Part shown: positions 25,412 to 33,141 of the stretch, in pieces
Layout of the letters: every line of letters begins with the position of its first letter
Numbering within the stretch: the stretch's first letter is position 1
Assembly (NCBI GenBank): GCA_050181835.1
Contig: JBFXCU010000010.1
Coordinates: 21,679 to 85,678 of the forward strand
Direction of reading: 5' to 3'
From: CAILZL01 sp050181835
GTDB taxonomy: Bacteria > Pseudomonadota > Gammaproteobacteria > Steroidobacterales > Steroidobacteraceae
Length of the DNA: 64,000 bases
Translations under genes and position numbers: made by a program
Notes under the pieces: model-generated
Database searches by the model: none
What the model was told of the DNA's origin: nothing
The model's input: only the letters and a program-made list of their open reading frames with translations

Positions 25412-26212
25412 GTGTTCGCATCCACTCCATCACAAGCCAGACCCGCACGCAGCAGCGCCGTTGCGGATACGCGGCTGCTGTGGTTGCGTGCCCACCGGCA
25501 GTTATTGATGTGGTTTGGCCTGATCGCTGCGCTATTGCTGTTGTTGTGGTTCGCGCTGGTGTCGATACTGGATCGACCGATTCAGCGTGCTGCGATCAGT
25601 GGCAAATTTGCGCAGGTGTCGCGCTTGCAGATTGAACAGGCATTGGAGCCATTTGCGCATCGTGGTTTTATTTCAATTGATTTGGCCACAGTTAAACAAG
25701 CACTGGAACAGATTCACTGGATTGATCGGGCGCGAGTAGAGCGTGCGTGGCCAGACGGTTTGCGGGTAACTGTTACCGAACAAGTTGCCGTTGCACGCTG
25801 GGGTACTACCGGCTTGCTCAATACGCGTGGTGAATTGTTCTTGCCAGATGCGCGTGACTTGCCTGCTGAGCTGCCGCAATTGATTGGCCCTGATGGCATG
25901 GAAACCGAAGTGGCAGCGCTGTATCTCGATACCTATCCACGTTTGTTAACGGTGGGACTGCACTTGAATCGCGTCACCCTCGACGCGCGGGGTGCGTGGA
26001 ATCTAAGTCTCAGCAATGGTGTTGACGTGCGCTTGGGCCGTCAGGACATTAAAGCGCGATTGGAGCGCTTTATTACCACGGCGAGTCCAGTGCTTGCCAC
26101 GCGTAGCGGCGAAGTCAAGTACGTTGATATGCGTTATAGCAATGGCTTTTCCATCGGCTGGGGTGGTGGTGACAAGGCTCAGGTGGGTGCAGGAAATAAT
26201 GGCAATGTCTAA
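25412..26212 (+). CDS. ftsQ: FtsQ, cell division protein
   Basis: Bitopic divisome protein that scaffolds FtsB/FtsL. 266 residues: cytoplasmic N-terminus, one membrane helix (about residues 29-49, LLMWFGLIAALLLLLWFALV), a POTRA domain (FAQVSRLQIEQALEPFAHRG to DRARVERAWPDGLRVTVTEQ), then the beta domain VAVARWGTTGLLNTRGELF. The GTG at 25412 is preceded by AAGGAGAAGCT, a strong ribosome site, so the longer frame into ddlB is rejected. The stop lies inside the start of ftsA. Confidence 0.94.
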   Translation: MFASTPSQARPARSSAVADTRLLWLRAHRQLLMWFGLIAALLLLLWFALVSILDRPIQRAAISGKFAQVSRLQIEQALEPFAHRGFISIDLATVKQALEQIHWIDRARVERAWPDGLRVTVTEQVAVARWGTTGLLNTRGELFLPDARDLPAELPQLIGPDGMETEVAALYLDTYPRLLTVGLHLNRVTLDARGAWNLSLSNGVDVRLGRQDIKARLERFITTASPVLATRSGEVKYVDMRYSNGFSIGWGGGDKAQVGAGNNGNV

Positions 26213-27449
26213 GAAGCTTGAGCGTAATCTGATCGTGGGTTTGGACATCGGTACCTCCAAGGTGGTGGCGTTGGTGGGTGAAATACGCGCCGATAACAGT
26301 ATTGAGATCATCGGTATTGGATCGCATCCGTCGCGCGGTTTGAAGAAAGGTGTGGTGGTAAATATTGAATCCACAGTGAAGTCCATTCAGCGTGCAGTGG
26401 AAGAAGCCGAGCTGATGGCTGGGTGTGAAATTCACTCAGTGTATGCAGGTATTGCCGGTAGTCATGTGCGCAGTTTGAACTCCCACGGCATTGTTGCTAT
26501 TCGCAACAAGGAAGTGACGGCAGAAGATGTCGATCGCGTGATTGATGCGGCGCGTGCAGTGGCGATTCCTGCCGACCAGAAAATCCTGCATATCCTGCCG
26601 CAGGAATTCATTATTGATAATCAAGAAGGTATTCGCGAGCCAGTTGGTATGGCGGGCGTGCGTTTGGAAGCCAAGGTGCATATTGTCACCGGTGCTGAAA
26701 GTGCTGCGCAAAACATCGTCAAATGTGTGCAACGCTGCGGGTTGAGTGTTGATGATGTGGTGCTAGAGCAACTGGCGTCCAGCTATGCCGTATTGGCCGA
26801 TGATGAAAAAGAGTTGGGCGTATGTCTGGTGGATATAGGTGGCGGTACCACTGACATTGCCGTGTTCTCCGGTGGTGCAATTCGTTACACCGCAGTGATC
26901 CCAATAGCCGGTGATCAGGTGACCAATGACATAGCAGTAAGTTTGCGCACACCAACTCAGCATGCCGAAGAAATCAAAATGAAGTACGCCTGCGCGTTGT
27001 CACAATTGGCGCATGCTGATGAAACCATTGAAGTACCCAGTGTGGGTGATCGACCGCCACGCCGATTGGCACGGCAGACACTCGCAGAAGTGGTTGAGCC
27101 TCGCTATGAGGAATTGTTTCAGATGGTGCGCATGGAACTACAACGTTCCGGCTATGAAGAAGTCATTGCCGCTGGCGTGGTGTTAACAGGTGGTACTTCC
27201 AAGATGGAGGGTGCAGTGGAGCTGGCAGAAGAAGTGTTCCACATGCCTGTGCGCCTGGGTACGCCACAACACATTACCGGACTGGCCGATGTGGTGCGCA
27301 ATCCAATTTACGCTACTGGGGTTGGCTTATTGCTCTATGGCCGCGAGAACTATGTGCGTAGCAATCGTCGCGACATGCCGATTGTCAGTCAGATCAACGT
27401 GCGCAATATATGGGAGCGCATGAAGGGTTGGTTCAATGGTGATTTCTGA
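26199..27449 (+). CDS. ftsA: FtsA, actin-like divisome anchor
   Basis: Actin-like ATPase that tethers FtsZ to the membrane. 416 residues: LIVGLDIGTSKVVALVGEIR (phosphate 1), the 1C domain around KSIQRAVEEAELMAGCEIHS, CLVDIGGGTTDIAVFSGGAI (phosphate 2), GVVLTGGTSKMEG (adenosine motif), and a C-terminal amphipathic helix (NIWERMKGWFNGDF) that matches the membrane-targeting sequence. Two starts are possible, ATG 26199 and ATG 26205; AGGAAATA precedes the first. It overlaps ftsQ by 14 bases. Confidence 0.96.
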   Translation: MAMSKKLERNLIVGLDIGTSKVVALVGEIRADNSIEIIGIGSHPSRGLKKGVVVNIESTVKSIQRAVEEAELMAGCEIHSVYAGIAGSHVRSLNSHGIVAIRNKEVTAEDVDRVIDAARAVAIPADQKILHILPQEFIIDNQEGIREPVGMAGVRLEAKVHIVTGAESAAQNIVKCVQRCGLSVDDVVLEQLASSYAVLADDEKELGVCLVDIGGGTTDIAVFSGGAIRYTAVIPIAGDQVTNDIAVSLRTPTQHAEEIKMKYACALSQLAHADETIEVPSVGDRPPRRLARQTLAEVVEPRYEELFQMVRMELQRSGYEEVIAAGVVLTGGTSKMEGAVELAEEVFHMPVRLGTPQHITGLADVVRNPIYATGVGLLLYGRENYVRSNRRDMPIVSQINVRNIWERMKGWFNGDF

Positions 27450-27573
27450 TTTTTCTTTCCTTTCCCGGTGGCGGGTGAGGGTGATCCACAAGATCGAGTG
27501 AAGGTTTTTTAAGGGTTTGATGTTTTCGTTTACTTAATTTGTTATTTCATTTTGATGCAGAAGGGGACTAACC

Positions 27574-28770
27574 ATGTTTGTACTAGCAGATACTGAGAAT
27601 CAAGGCGCGATCATCAAGGTCGTTGGCGTTGGTGGTGGCGGCGGCAATGCAGTTACCCACATGATTGATGCTGGCATTGAAGGTGTGGATTTTATTTGCT
27701 TGAACACCGATGCGCAGGCGCTCAAGCATTCCAAGGTAAAGATGAGTTTGCAGATTGGCTGCAACATCACCAAGGGTTTGGGTGCGGGTGCCGACCCTGA
27801 AGTTGGTCGTCAAGCAGCCATGGAAGATCGTGATCGTATTATCGAGATGATCGAAGGTTCCGACATGCTGTTCATCACTGCGGGTATGGGTGGTGGTACG
27901 GGTACCGGTGCGGCACCAGTGGTGGCGCAGATCGCCAAAGAGCTGGGCATTCTTACAGTGGCAGTGGTGACCAAGCCATTCGCGATGGAAGGTTCCAAGC
28001 GTGCCAATCTGGCAGATCAAGGTATTGTTGAACTCTCCAAGCATGTTGATTCGGTTATTACCATTCCCAATCAAAAGCTGTTGAGTGTGCTGGGTGGCGA
28101 CATGACCTTGATGGATGCCTTCAAGGCTGCCAACCAGGTATTGCAAGGTGCAGTACAGGGTATTGCGGACTTGATCACCAAGCCCGGTATGATCAATGTC
28201 GACTTTGCCGATGTGCGTACTGTGATGGCGGAAACCGGTATGGCCATGATGGGTTCTGGTTCGGCTTCTGGTGAAGATCGCGCGCGTGAAGCTGCGGAGG
28301 CGGCGGTGTCGAGTCCCCTGTTGGAAGATGTGAATCTACAAGGTGCGCATGGCTTGTTGATCAACGTCACTGCCGGTCTGGATTTGCGTACCAGCGAATT
28401 CGCCATCGTTGGCGACACCGTCAAACGTTATGCCTCAGAAGATGCCAACGTGGTAGTGGGTTGCGTGATTGATCCCGAAATGAGCGATGAAATTCGCGTC
28501 ACCGTAGTTGCTACCGGCATTGGCAAGCCCGGTGTGCAATCACAAGTGCCAGAGATGGATAGCCGTCGTCCGGTGGCCGTACCCAGTGTCCGTACTGAAC
28601 GCCCGCAACCAAAGGTGCCAGTACACAATCTGGAAATTCCTACCTATATTCGCAATCAGCGCGAACAACAGCCGGTTGAATCGGCTCGCCGTGCGGTGGG
28701 CGATGGTCTGAGCTTTGCCGATGAATCAATGCTGGATATTCCTGCATTCTTGCGTCGCCAAGCGGATTGA
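27574..28770 (+). CDS. ftsZ: FtsZ, tubulin-like division GTPase
   Basis: GTPase that forms the division ring. 398 residues: IKVVGVGGGGGNAVTHMIDA, the tubulin signature GMGGGTGTGAAPVVAQIAKE, DLITKPGMINVDFADV with the T7 aspartate region, a variable linker (about 320-385), and the C-terminal conserved peptide LDIPAFLRRQAD, which binds FtsA and ZipA. The ribosome site is AGAAGGGG. A 124-base gap to ftsA probably holds an additional promoter, which I could not define. Confidence 0.98.
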   Translation: MFVLADTENQGAIIKVVGVGGGGGNAVTHMIDAGIEGVDFICLNTDAQALKHSKVKMSLQIGCNITKGLGAGADPEVGRQAAMEDRDRIIEMIEGSDMLFITAGMGGGTGTGAAPVVAQIAKELGILTVAVVTKPFAMEGSKRANLADQGIVELSKHVDSVITIPNQKLLSVLGGDMTLMDAFKAANQVLQGAVQGIADLITKPGMINVDFADVRTVMAETGMAMMGSGSASGEDRAREAAEAAVSSPLLEDVNLQGAHGLLINVTAGLDLRTSEFAIVGDTVKRYASEDANVVVGCVIDPEMSDEIRVTVVATGIGKPGVQSQVPEMDSRRPVAVPSVRTERPQPKVPVHNLEIPTYIRNQREQQPVESARRAVGDGLSFADESMLDIPAFLRRQAD

Positions 28771-28778
28771 TTGGGTAA

Positions 28779-28863
28779 GGCTGTAGCCGGTGGGCCGTAG
28801 GCTTTAGGTAGGAAACTTGTTGCGAACTTCCGACCTACAGCCTACGGCCTACAGTCCACAGCC
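28779..28863. repeat. Long imperfect inverted repeat (GGCTGTAGG family) after ftsZ
   Basis: Arms 28779-28814 and 28828-28863 (36 bases each) pair at 30 of 36 positions around a 13-base loop. The core words are GGCCGTAGGCT and AGGCTGTAGG. Related words occur at 40327-40345, 44570-44592 and 48159-48232, all between genes. It separates ftsZ from lpxC and ends 25 bases before the lpxC start, so it may shape the transcript end. Confidence 0.85.
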
Positions 28864-28888
28864 CATTTTGTGTTACGGTTTTAAGGCA

Positions 28889-29800
28889 ATGCTTAAACAA
28901 CGAACCTTGAAAAACTCGATCAGTGCTCGTGGCGTCGGACTGCACTCTGGCAAGAAAGTGTTGATGATGCTGCGACCGGCCGCCGTCAATACTGGCATCG
29001 TGTTTCGGCGTACTGATCTGGATCAGCCTGCCGACGTCCCTGCACGTGCTGAGCTGGTGGGTGAGACTGCCTTTGGCACCAGCATTGTTAATGGTGCAGC
29101 CAAGGTATCAACAGTCGAGCACTTGCTCTCAGCTATTGCCGGCTTGGGTATTGATAATGCCTATGTGGATTTGTCGGCAGCGGAAGTGCCGATCATGGAT
29201 GGTAGTGCGGCACCGTTTGTATTTCTGTTACAAGCTGCGGGTGTCGAAGAGCAGAATGCGCCGAAGAAGTTCATTCGTATACTCAAAACATTGCGCGTTA
29301 CCGAAGGCGACAAGTGGGCCGAGTTCAAACCCTTTGATGGGTTCAAACTGAATATCGAAATTGAATTTGATCATCCGGTCTTCAAGAAGCGCGACCAAAC
29401 TGGTGTAATGGAGTTTTCCACTACCGCATTTCTAAAGGAGATTAGCCGGGCGCGCACCTTTGGCTTTGTTAAAGATCTGGAATTCCTGCGCTCACGTAAC
29501 TTGGCATTGGGCGGCACCTTGGAAAATGCCATCGTGCTGGATGATTACCGCATCCTCAATGAGGACGGCTTGCGCTACGAAGATGAATTCGTGAAACATA
29601 AAATTCTGGACGCGATTGGTGATCTGTACCTGATTGGTGGTCCCGTGCTAGGGGAGTTCACCGGCTTCAAATCCGGACATGGCTTGAACAATAAGCTGCT
29701 GCGTGCGGTATTGGCTGATGCAGAAGCTACAGAGGCGGTGAGTTTTGTTGAGCAACAACCGCTGCCCACCGGCTTTGCACCAATGACAGCGTTGGCTTGA
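28889..29800 (+). CDS. lpxC: LpxC, UDP-3-O-acyl-GlcNAc deacetylase
   Basis: Zinc amidase for the committed step of lipid A synthesis. 303 residues: MLKQRTLKNSISARGVGLHS, VSTVEHLLSAIAGLGIDNAY with a zinc His, GSAAPFVFLLQAAG, EISRARTFGFVKDLEFLR, the KHKILDAIGDLYLIG segment with zinc His/Asp, and FKSGHGLNNKLL with the catalytic His. The ATG at 28889 matches the conserved N-terminus; a TTG-initiated extension back to 28817 would read through the inverted repeat and is rejected. Confidence 0.97.
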   Translation: MLKQRTLKNSISARGVGLHSGKKVLMMLRPAAVNTGIVFRRTDLDQPADVPARAELVGETAFGTSIVNGAAKVSTVEHLLSAIAGLGIDNAYVDLSAAEVPIMDGSAAPFVFLLQAAGVEEQNAPKKFIRILKTLRVTEGDKWAEFKPFDGFKLNIEIEFDHPVFKKRDQTGVMEFSTTAFLKEISRARTFGFVKDLEFLRSRNLALGGTLENAIVLDDYRILNEDGLRYEDEFVKHKILDAIGDLYLIGGPVLGEFTGFKSGHGLNNKLLRAVLADAEATEAVSFVEQQPLPTGFAPMTALA

Positions 29801-29964
29801 TTTTCCTATTGAGTTAATGGTTACGGCGGTGTGGCTAAACTCAGCAGGTCGTGTCTAATTCAGTCTGTGGCACCTAGTAGCTGGATTTACGCTGCATTCC
29901 TACACCATTCGTGCAAATAGCCGCTAGACGCTTAATACGGAAAAATTGTGCCGTATGGAGCCGT

Positions 29965-30621
29965 ATGGAAATGAATTCAATGGCATTCCTGCCAATCCTG
30001 TATAGCTTTCGTCGCTGCCCCTACGCAATGCGAGCGCGGATGGCGCTAGCGGCGTCCGCCATTCCCTATGTCATTCGCGAGGTTTCTTTAAAAGAAAAGC
30101 CTGTCGCAATGCTACAGCTGTCACCGAAGGGAACCGTGCCAGTGTTGGTATTGCCAGATAGCCGTGTGATTGATGAAAGTCTGGACATCATGCACTGGGC
30201 GCTCGAGCAGAATGATCCCGAGCATTGGTTGACTGCTGACGCGCACACGACAAAGGTCATGAATGATCTTGTCGTCAGCAACGATGGCCCATTCAAGTTT
30301 CATCTCGACCGGATGAAGTATGCCACTCGCTATCCAGGATCAGAATTAGTTGATCATCGTGCTGAGGCAATAAAGCTATTGGCGCCATTGGAGGCACGGC
30401 TGCGTGCCAACACGTTTCTATTCAATAGTTCACCCATGTTTGCCGACGTCGCTGCTTTTCCTTTCGTGCGGCAATTTGCTCGAACGGATGCGATGGCGTT
30501 TGCAGCTTTACCATTGCGTGGATTGCAGTCGTGGTTGGCGCGATGGGAGTCTTCTGCGTTGTTTCAAGCCACAATGGAAAAGTACCCGCTGTGGTCGGGC
30601 GATGAAGATATCTATGCTTAA
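29965..30621 (+). CDS. Glutathione S-transferase family protein
   Basis: 218 residues. Thioredoxin-like N-terminal domain with PILYSFRRCPYAMRARMALA, where CPYAMRAR is the Cys-containing active site of omega/beta-like or glutaredoxin-like GSTs, followed by LSPKGTVPVLVLPDSRVIDE and SLDIMHWALEQ. The rest is an all-helical GST C-terminal domain. The substrate is unknown. The start at 29965 follows GGAG; ATGs at 29971 and 29980 are alternatives. Overlaps the YchJ-type gene by 8 bases, so the two are probably co-translated. Confidence 0.88.
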   Translation: MEMNSMAFLPILYSFRRCPYAMRARMALAASAIPYVIREVSLKEKPVAMLQLSPKGTVPVLVLPDSRVIDESLDIMHWALEQNDPEHWLTADAHTTKVMNDLVVSNDGPFKFHLDRMKYATRYPGSELVDHRAEAIKLLAPLEARLRANTFLFNSSPMFADVAAFPFVRQFARTDAMAFAALPLRGLQSWLARWESSALFQATMEKYPLWSGDEDIYA

Positions 30622-31012
30622 AGTCAGTGCTACTGCACCCTGTCCTTGCGGTTCGCTCACCGAGTACGCAGCCTGCTGTGGTCGGTGGCATGGTGGTGAG
30701 GTAGCGCCTACCGCTGAAGCGTTGATGCGTTCACGTTATGTTGCTTTTGTGTTGGAGAACGAAGCGTATTTGCTGACAACTTGGCATCACGACAAGCGAC
30801 CTGAGTCGGTATCGTTTGAACACAGTATCAAGTGGTTGGGCTTGAAGGTGGTTGCCGTAAATGAAATCGGCATGGACACGGCCGAGGTTGAATTCGTAGC
30901 GCGTTATCGGCTTGGTGGCGGTTCGGCGGAGCGGTTACACGAGCGCAGTCGATTTGTTCGCGAAGCGGGGTGCTGGTTGTATGTGGAGGGTAAATTGCTT
31001 GCTGTAACTTGA
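30614..31012 (+). CDS. ychJ: YchJ family protein with SEC-C motif
   Basis: 132 residues. Begins with a SEC-C-like zinc site CPCGSLTEYAACCGRWHGGE, followed by APTAEALMRSRYVAFVLENE, the defining YchJ/UPF0225 phrase, and an NTF2-like fold (VEFVARYRLGGGSAERLHER). Function unknown. The ATG at 30614 gives the canonical short N-terminus; an in-frame ATG at 30602 would add four residues. Located at the end of a small two-gene unit after lpxC. Confidence 0.9.
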   Translation: MLKVSATAPCPCGSLTEYAACCGRWHGGEVAPTAEALMRSRYVAFVLENEAYLLTTWHHDKRPESVSFEHSIKWLGLKVVAVNEIGMDTAEVEFVARYRLGGGSAERLHERSRFVREAGCWLYVEGKLLAVT

Positions 31013-31047
31013 TGGCAACGGTGTCTGTATGACTCTCTTGCCCGGAT

Positions 31048-31533
31048 TTATCGCGCAATAAACCGCTGTGCGGTACGATCTTTCACGCTCTGACGGGGAT
31101 CGAAAACCTGACCATGCATCGCAATATAGACCCCATGCGGTAGAGTCTGTACCGCAGCTAACGCAAAGCCAACATTGAACTGTGCGTCGCTGCACTTTAG
31201 GGCGGCGGGTTGCATCGCACCAGTAAGCACAATGGTCTTGCCGGGAATGTCTGCAAGGACACGTGCGGTATTAATCATAGTGTCTGTACCATGCGTGATC
31301 AGTACTTGTGTGGCGGTACAGGTCGCCACTGCGGCGTGAATCACGGTTCGATCCGCATCGTTTAAGTCCAAGCTGTCCTTACGCATTAGTTCATTGATTT
31401 TATGCGTCACATGAACATTATTTTCCCGCAACAAGTCTGGCAGTACAGTGGCACCTATCTGATAGTCGGATAGGGCATCGAAGTAGATCTTGTCGATGGT
31501 GCCGCCGGTGGTGAAGATGGCTATGTTGTTCAT
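31048..31533 (-). CDS. One-domain asparaginase-like protein
   Basis: 161 residues that match only the N-terminal domain of bacterial L-asparaginases. It keeps the first catalytic Thr motif FTTGGTIDK (residues about 7-15) and the second, LITHGTDTMINTA, plus KTIVLTGAMQPAA. Full-length enzymes have about 320-350 residues and use a C-terminal domain that completes the active site; that half is absent here, with no remnant in the flanking sequence. It ends in a complete stop with a ribosome site AGGAAACTTG before the ATG. Similar short proteins exist, so this may be a real family rather than a broken gene. Confidence 0.85.
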   Translation of the reverse strand: MNNIAIFTTGGTIDKIYFDALSDYQIGATVLPDLLRENNVHVTHKINELMRKDSLDLNDADRTVIHAAVATCTATQVLITHGTDTMINTARVLADIPGKTIVLTGAMQPAALKCSDAQFNVGFALAAVQTLPHGVYIAMHGQVFDPRQSVKDRTAQRFIAR

Positions 31534-31562
31534 CAAGTTTCCTATCAGTTGAGTAGCGGCGA

Positions 31563-31868
31563 CTAACTGAGTTCACTCGCATTGCCCACTCTGACTTTCA
31601 GGTGTACGAAAGTCTTTTCTCCCAATGCGGCCAATTGTTTACGCAGCTCGTCCTGAGTAAAGCGAATCTGCGCCGTCCAAGCTGCGGAGTCGGTAGTAAT
31701 CACCAGAGTGTCTCCATGATAAGCGGCTGCCAGTACATGCTGGCGCTCCGGGCCGGACAGTGCGCTGCGCACCTTGGTGGTCAGGGTCATCACGCGGTCG
31801 GCCTGCTGTTGCAGTTTGGCCAGTGCCCCGCCGGGATCTGACATAATTGATTTGAGGGTGCTGGTCAT
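31563..31868 (-). CDS. dciA: DciA, helicase loader (DUF721)
   Basis: Replicative helicase (DnaB) loading factor in bacteria without DnaC. 101 residues; the KH-like DUF721 core is seen in LYHGDTL-like AAAYHGDTLVITTDSAAWTA and QIRFTQDELRKQLAALGEKT. Position, divergent from the M23 peptidase upstream of secA, is typical for gammaproteobacterial dciA. The start is uncertain: ATG 31868 (used), 31844 or 31916; none has a clear ribosome site. Confidence 0.82.
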   Translation of the reverse strand: MTSTLKSIMSDPGGALAKLQQQADRVMTLTTKVRSALSGPERQHVLAAAYHGDTLVITTDSAAWTAQIRFTQDELRKQLAALGEKTFVHLKVRVGNASELS

Positions 31869-32093
31869 GGGTTCGGTGGGAGTGTGCTGAACACTGTGTC
31901 GCAAGCAGGCAGCCATTATGGCGTCCGGGCTTGCGTATTGCAGCGCGGTTTTTGCATAGTGCGCATGTTTTCAGGGCAAGCCTGTTGAAAAGCGGGGGCG
32001 CAAAGCCATCAGTCTTCTAGGTTGTGATTGATCACAGGGTCGACCAATCGCGGGGATAGCGGAGTTGCAGGCGATTGGCTGCACTTATTCCGC

Positions 32094-32125
32094 TACCCTT
32101 CGTCTGGCGGGTACTGGTAAGGGTA
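32094..32125 (+). promoter_or_regulatory. Hairpin covering the ribosome site of the M23 peptidase gene
   Basis: TACCCTT (32094-32100) and AAGGGTA (32119-32125) form a 7-bp perfect stem with an 18-base loop. The 3' arm contains AAGGG, the likely Shine-Dalgarno of the ATG at 32130. A larger nested pairing, GCGGA with TCCGC, lies just upstream. It may limit translation. Confidence 0.45.
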
Positions 32126-32129
32126 GAGC

Positions 32130-33017
32130 ATGAATATAGTTGTATTTTCAAAGCGTTGGGCGCGTGCCAGACATTATGAATTGGGCCATCCACTGACCTT
32201 GGGATTGATCGTCATGACGGCGCTATTGCTGTTGGGCGGCGCGTATATGGCCGGCGTACAAAGTCGGGCCAGTGCGAAGTTGGCCCAGCCGGTACACCAA
32301 CAGGTGCAGATCCACGCAATCAGGCGGCAGTTGAATGATCAGCTGGCGGATCTGGCCGCAAGAGTGGGGCAGGTCAATGCCCAGATGCTTAGGCTGAATG
32401 CCCTAGGTAAGCGCCTGACCGAGATGGCGCATCTGGATAAAGGCGAGTTCAATTTTGATGCGCCACCCGCGCAAGGCGGTCCTGAAGAAATAACCGATGA
32501 ACCCTCAGCCGTAGCGGCAGATCTACACGGGGTGCTAGCCAAGTTGGAGGCGCAACTGATTGATCGCGAACGGCAATTGGTCATTCTGGAAACATTTATT
32601 TCGGCGCGACAACTCACCCAATGGGCCCTTCCCGATGGTAGCCCGGTGCCGGGAGCATGGATTTCCTCGCTGTATGGCCGTCGTATCGACCCAATTACCG
32701 GGGCTACGGCGTTTCATAGTGGCATCGACTTTGCCGCTCCCAGCGGCGCGCAGGCTTATGCCGTGGCACCAGGGGTGGTGACTTGGGCTGGCGACCGTTC
32801 CGGCTATGGACAACTGGTCGAGATTAATCATGGCAACGGCTATGTCACTCGCTACGCCCACAACTCAAAGGTGCTGGTCAAGGTCGGCGACAAGGTAGGC
32901 AAGGGCAAGCTGATTTCGCAGGTGGGCTCCACCGGACGTTCTACCGGCCCACACCTGCATTTTGAGGTGTTGAAAAACGGTCGAACCATCGATCCGCGCA
33001 AGTTTGTTGCCGGTTAA
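32130..33017 (+). CDS. M23 family peptidoglycan endopeptidase
   Basis: 295 residues: cytoplasmic N-terminus, one membrane helix (about 28-48), a periplasmic coiled coil (about 60-150), and a C-terminal LytM/M23 domain with GRRIDPITGATAFHSGIDFA (HxxxD zinc ligands) and STGRSTGPHLHFEVLKNGR (HxH). All zinc ligands are present, so it should be an active DD-endopeptidase. The position between dciA and secA is standard in gammaproteobacteria. Control by the upstream hairpin is possible. Confidence 0.93.
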   Translation: MNIVVFSKRWARARHYELGHPLTLGLIVMTALLLLGGAYMAGVQSRASAKLAQPVHQQVQIHAIRRQLNDQLADLAARVGQVNAQMLRLNALGKRLTEMAHLDKGEFNFDAPPAQGGPEEITDEPSAVAADLHGVLAKLEAQLIDRERQLVILETFISARQLTQWALPDGSPVPGAWISSLYGRRIDPITGATAFHSGIDFAAPSGAQAYAVAPGVVTWAGDRSGYGQLVEINHGNGYVTRYAHNSKVLVKVGDKVGKGKLISQVGSTGRSTGPHLHFEVLKNGRTIDPRKFVAG

Positions 33018-33141
33018 CCGCCCAAAATCCCAAAAACTCGCTTCTATTCACTCTACTAGTCGCATCTACGATAGGGAATGACAGCGGGTTGCAACGGCCC
33101 GTGTACAATGTCGCGCTTTTCTACGTGGCTCGGAGTCTTGC

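Noticed and set aside
33018..33141. SecM-like arrest peptide upstream of secA
   Set aside because: No open frame with a plausible arrest motif; the upstream gene is an M23 peptidase.
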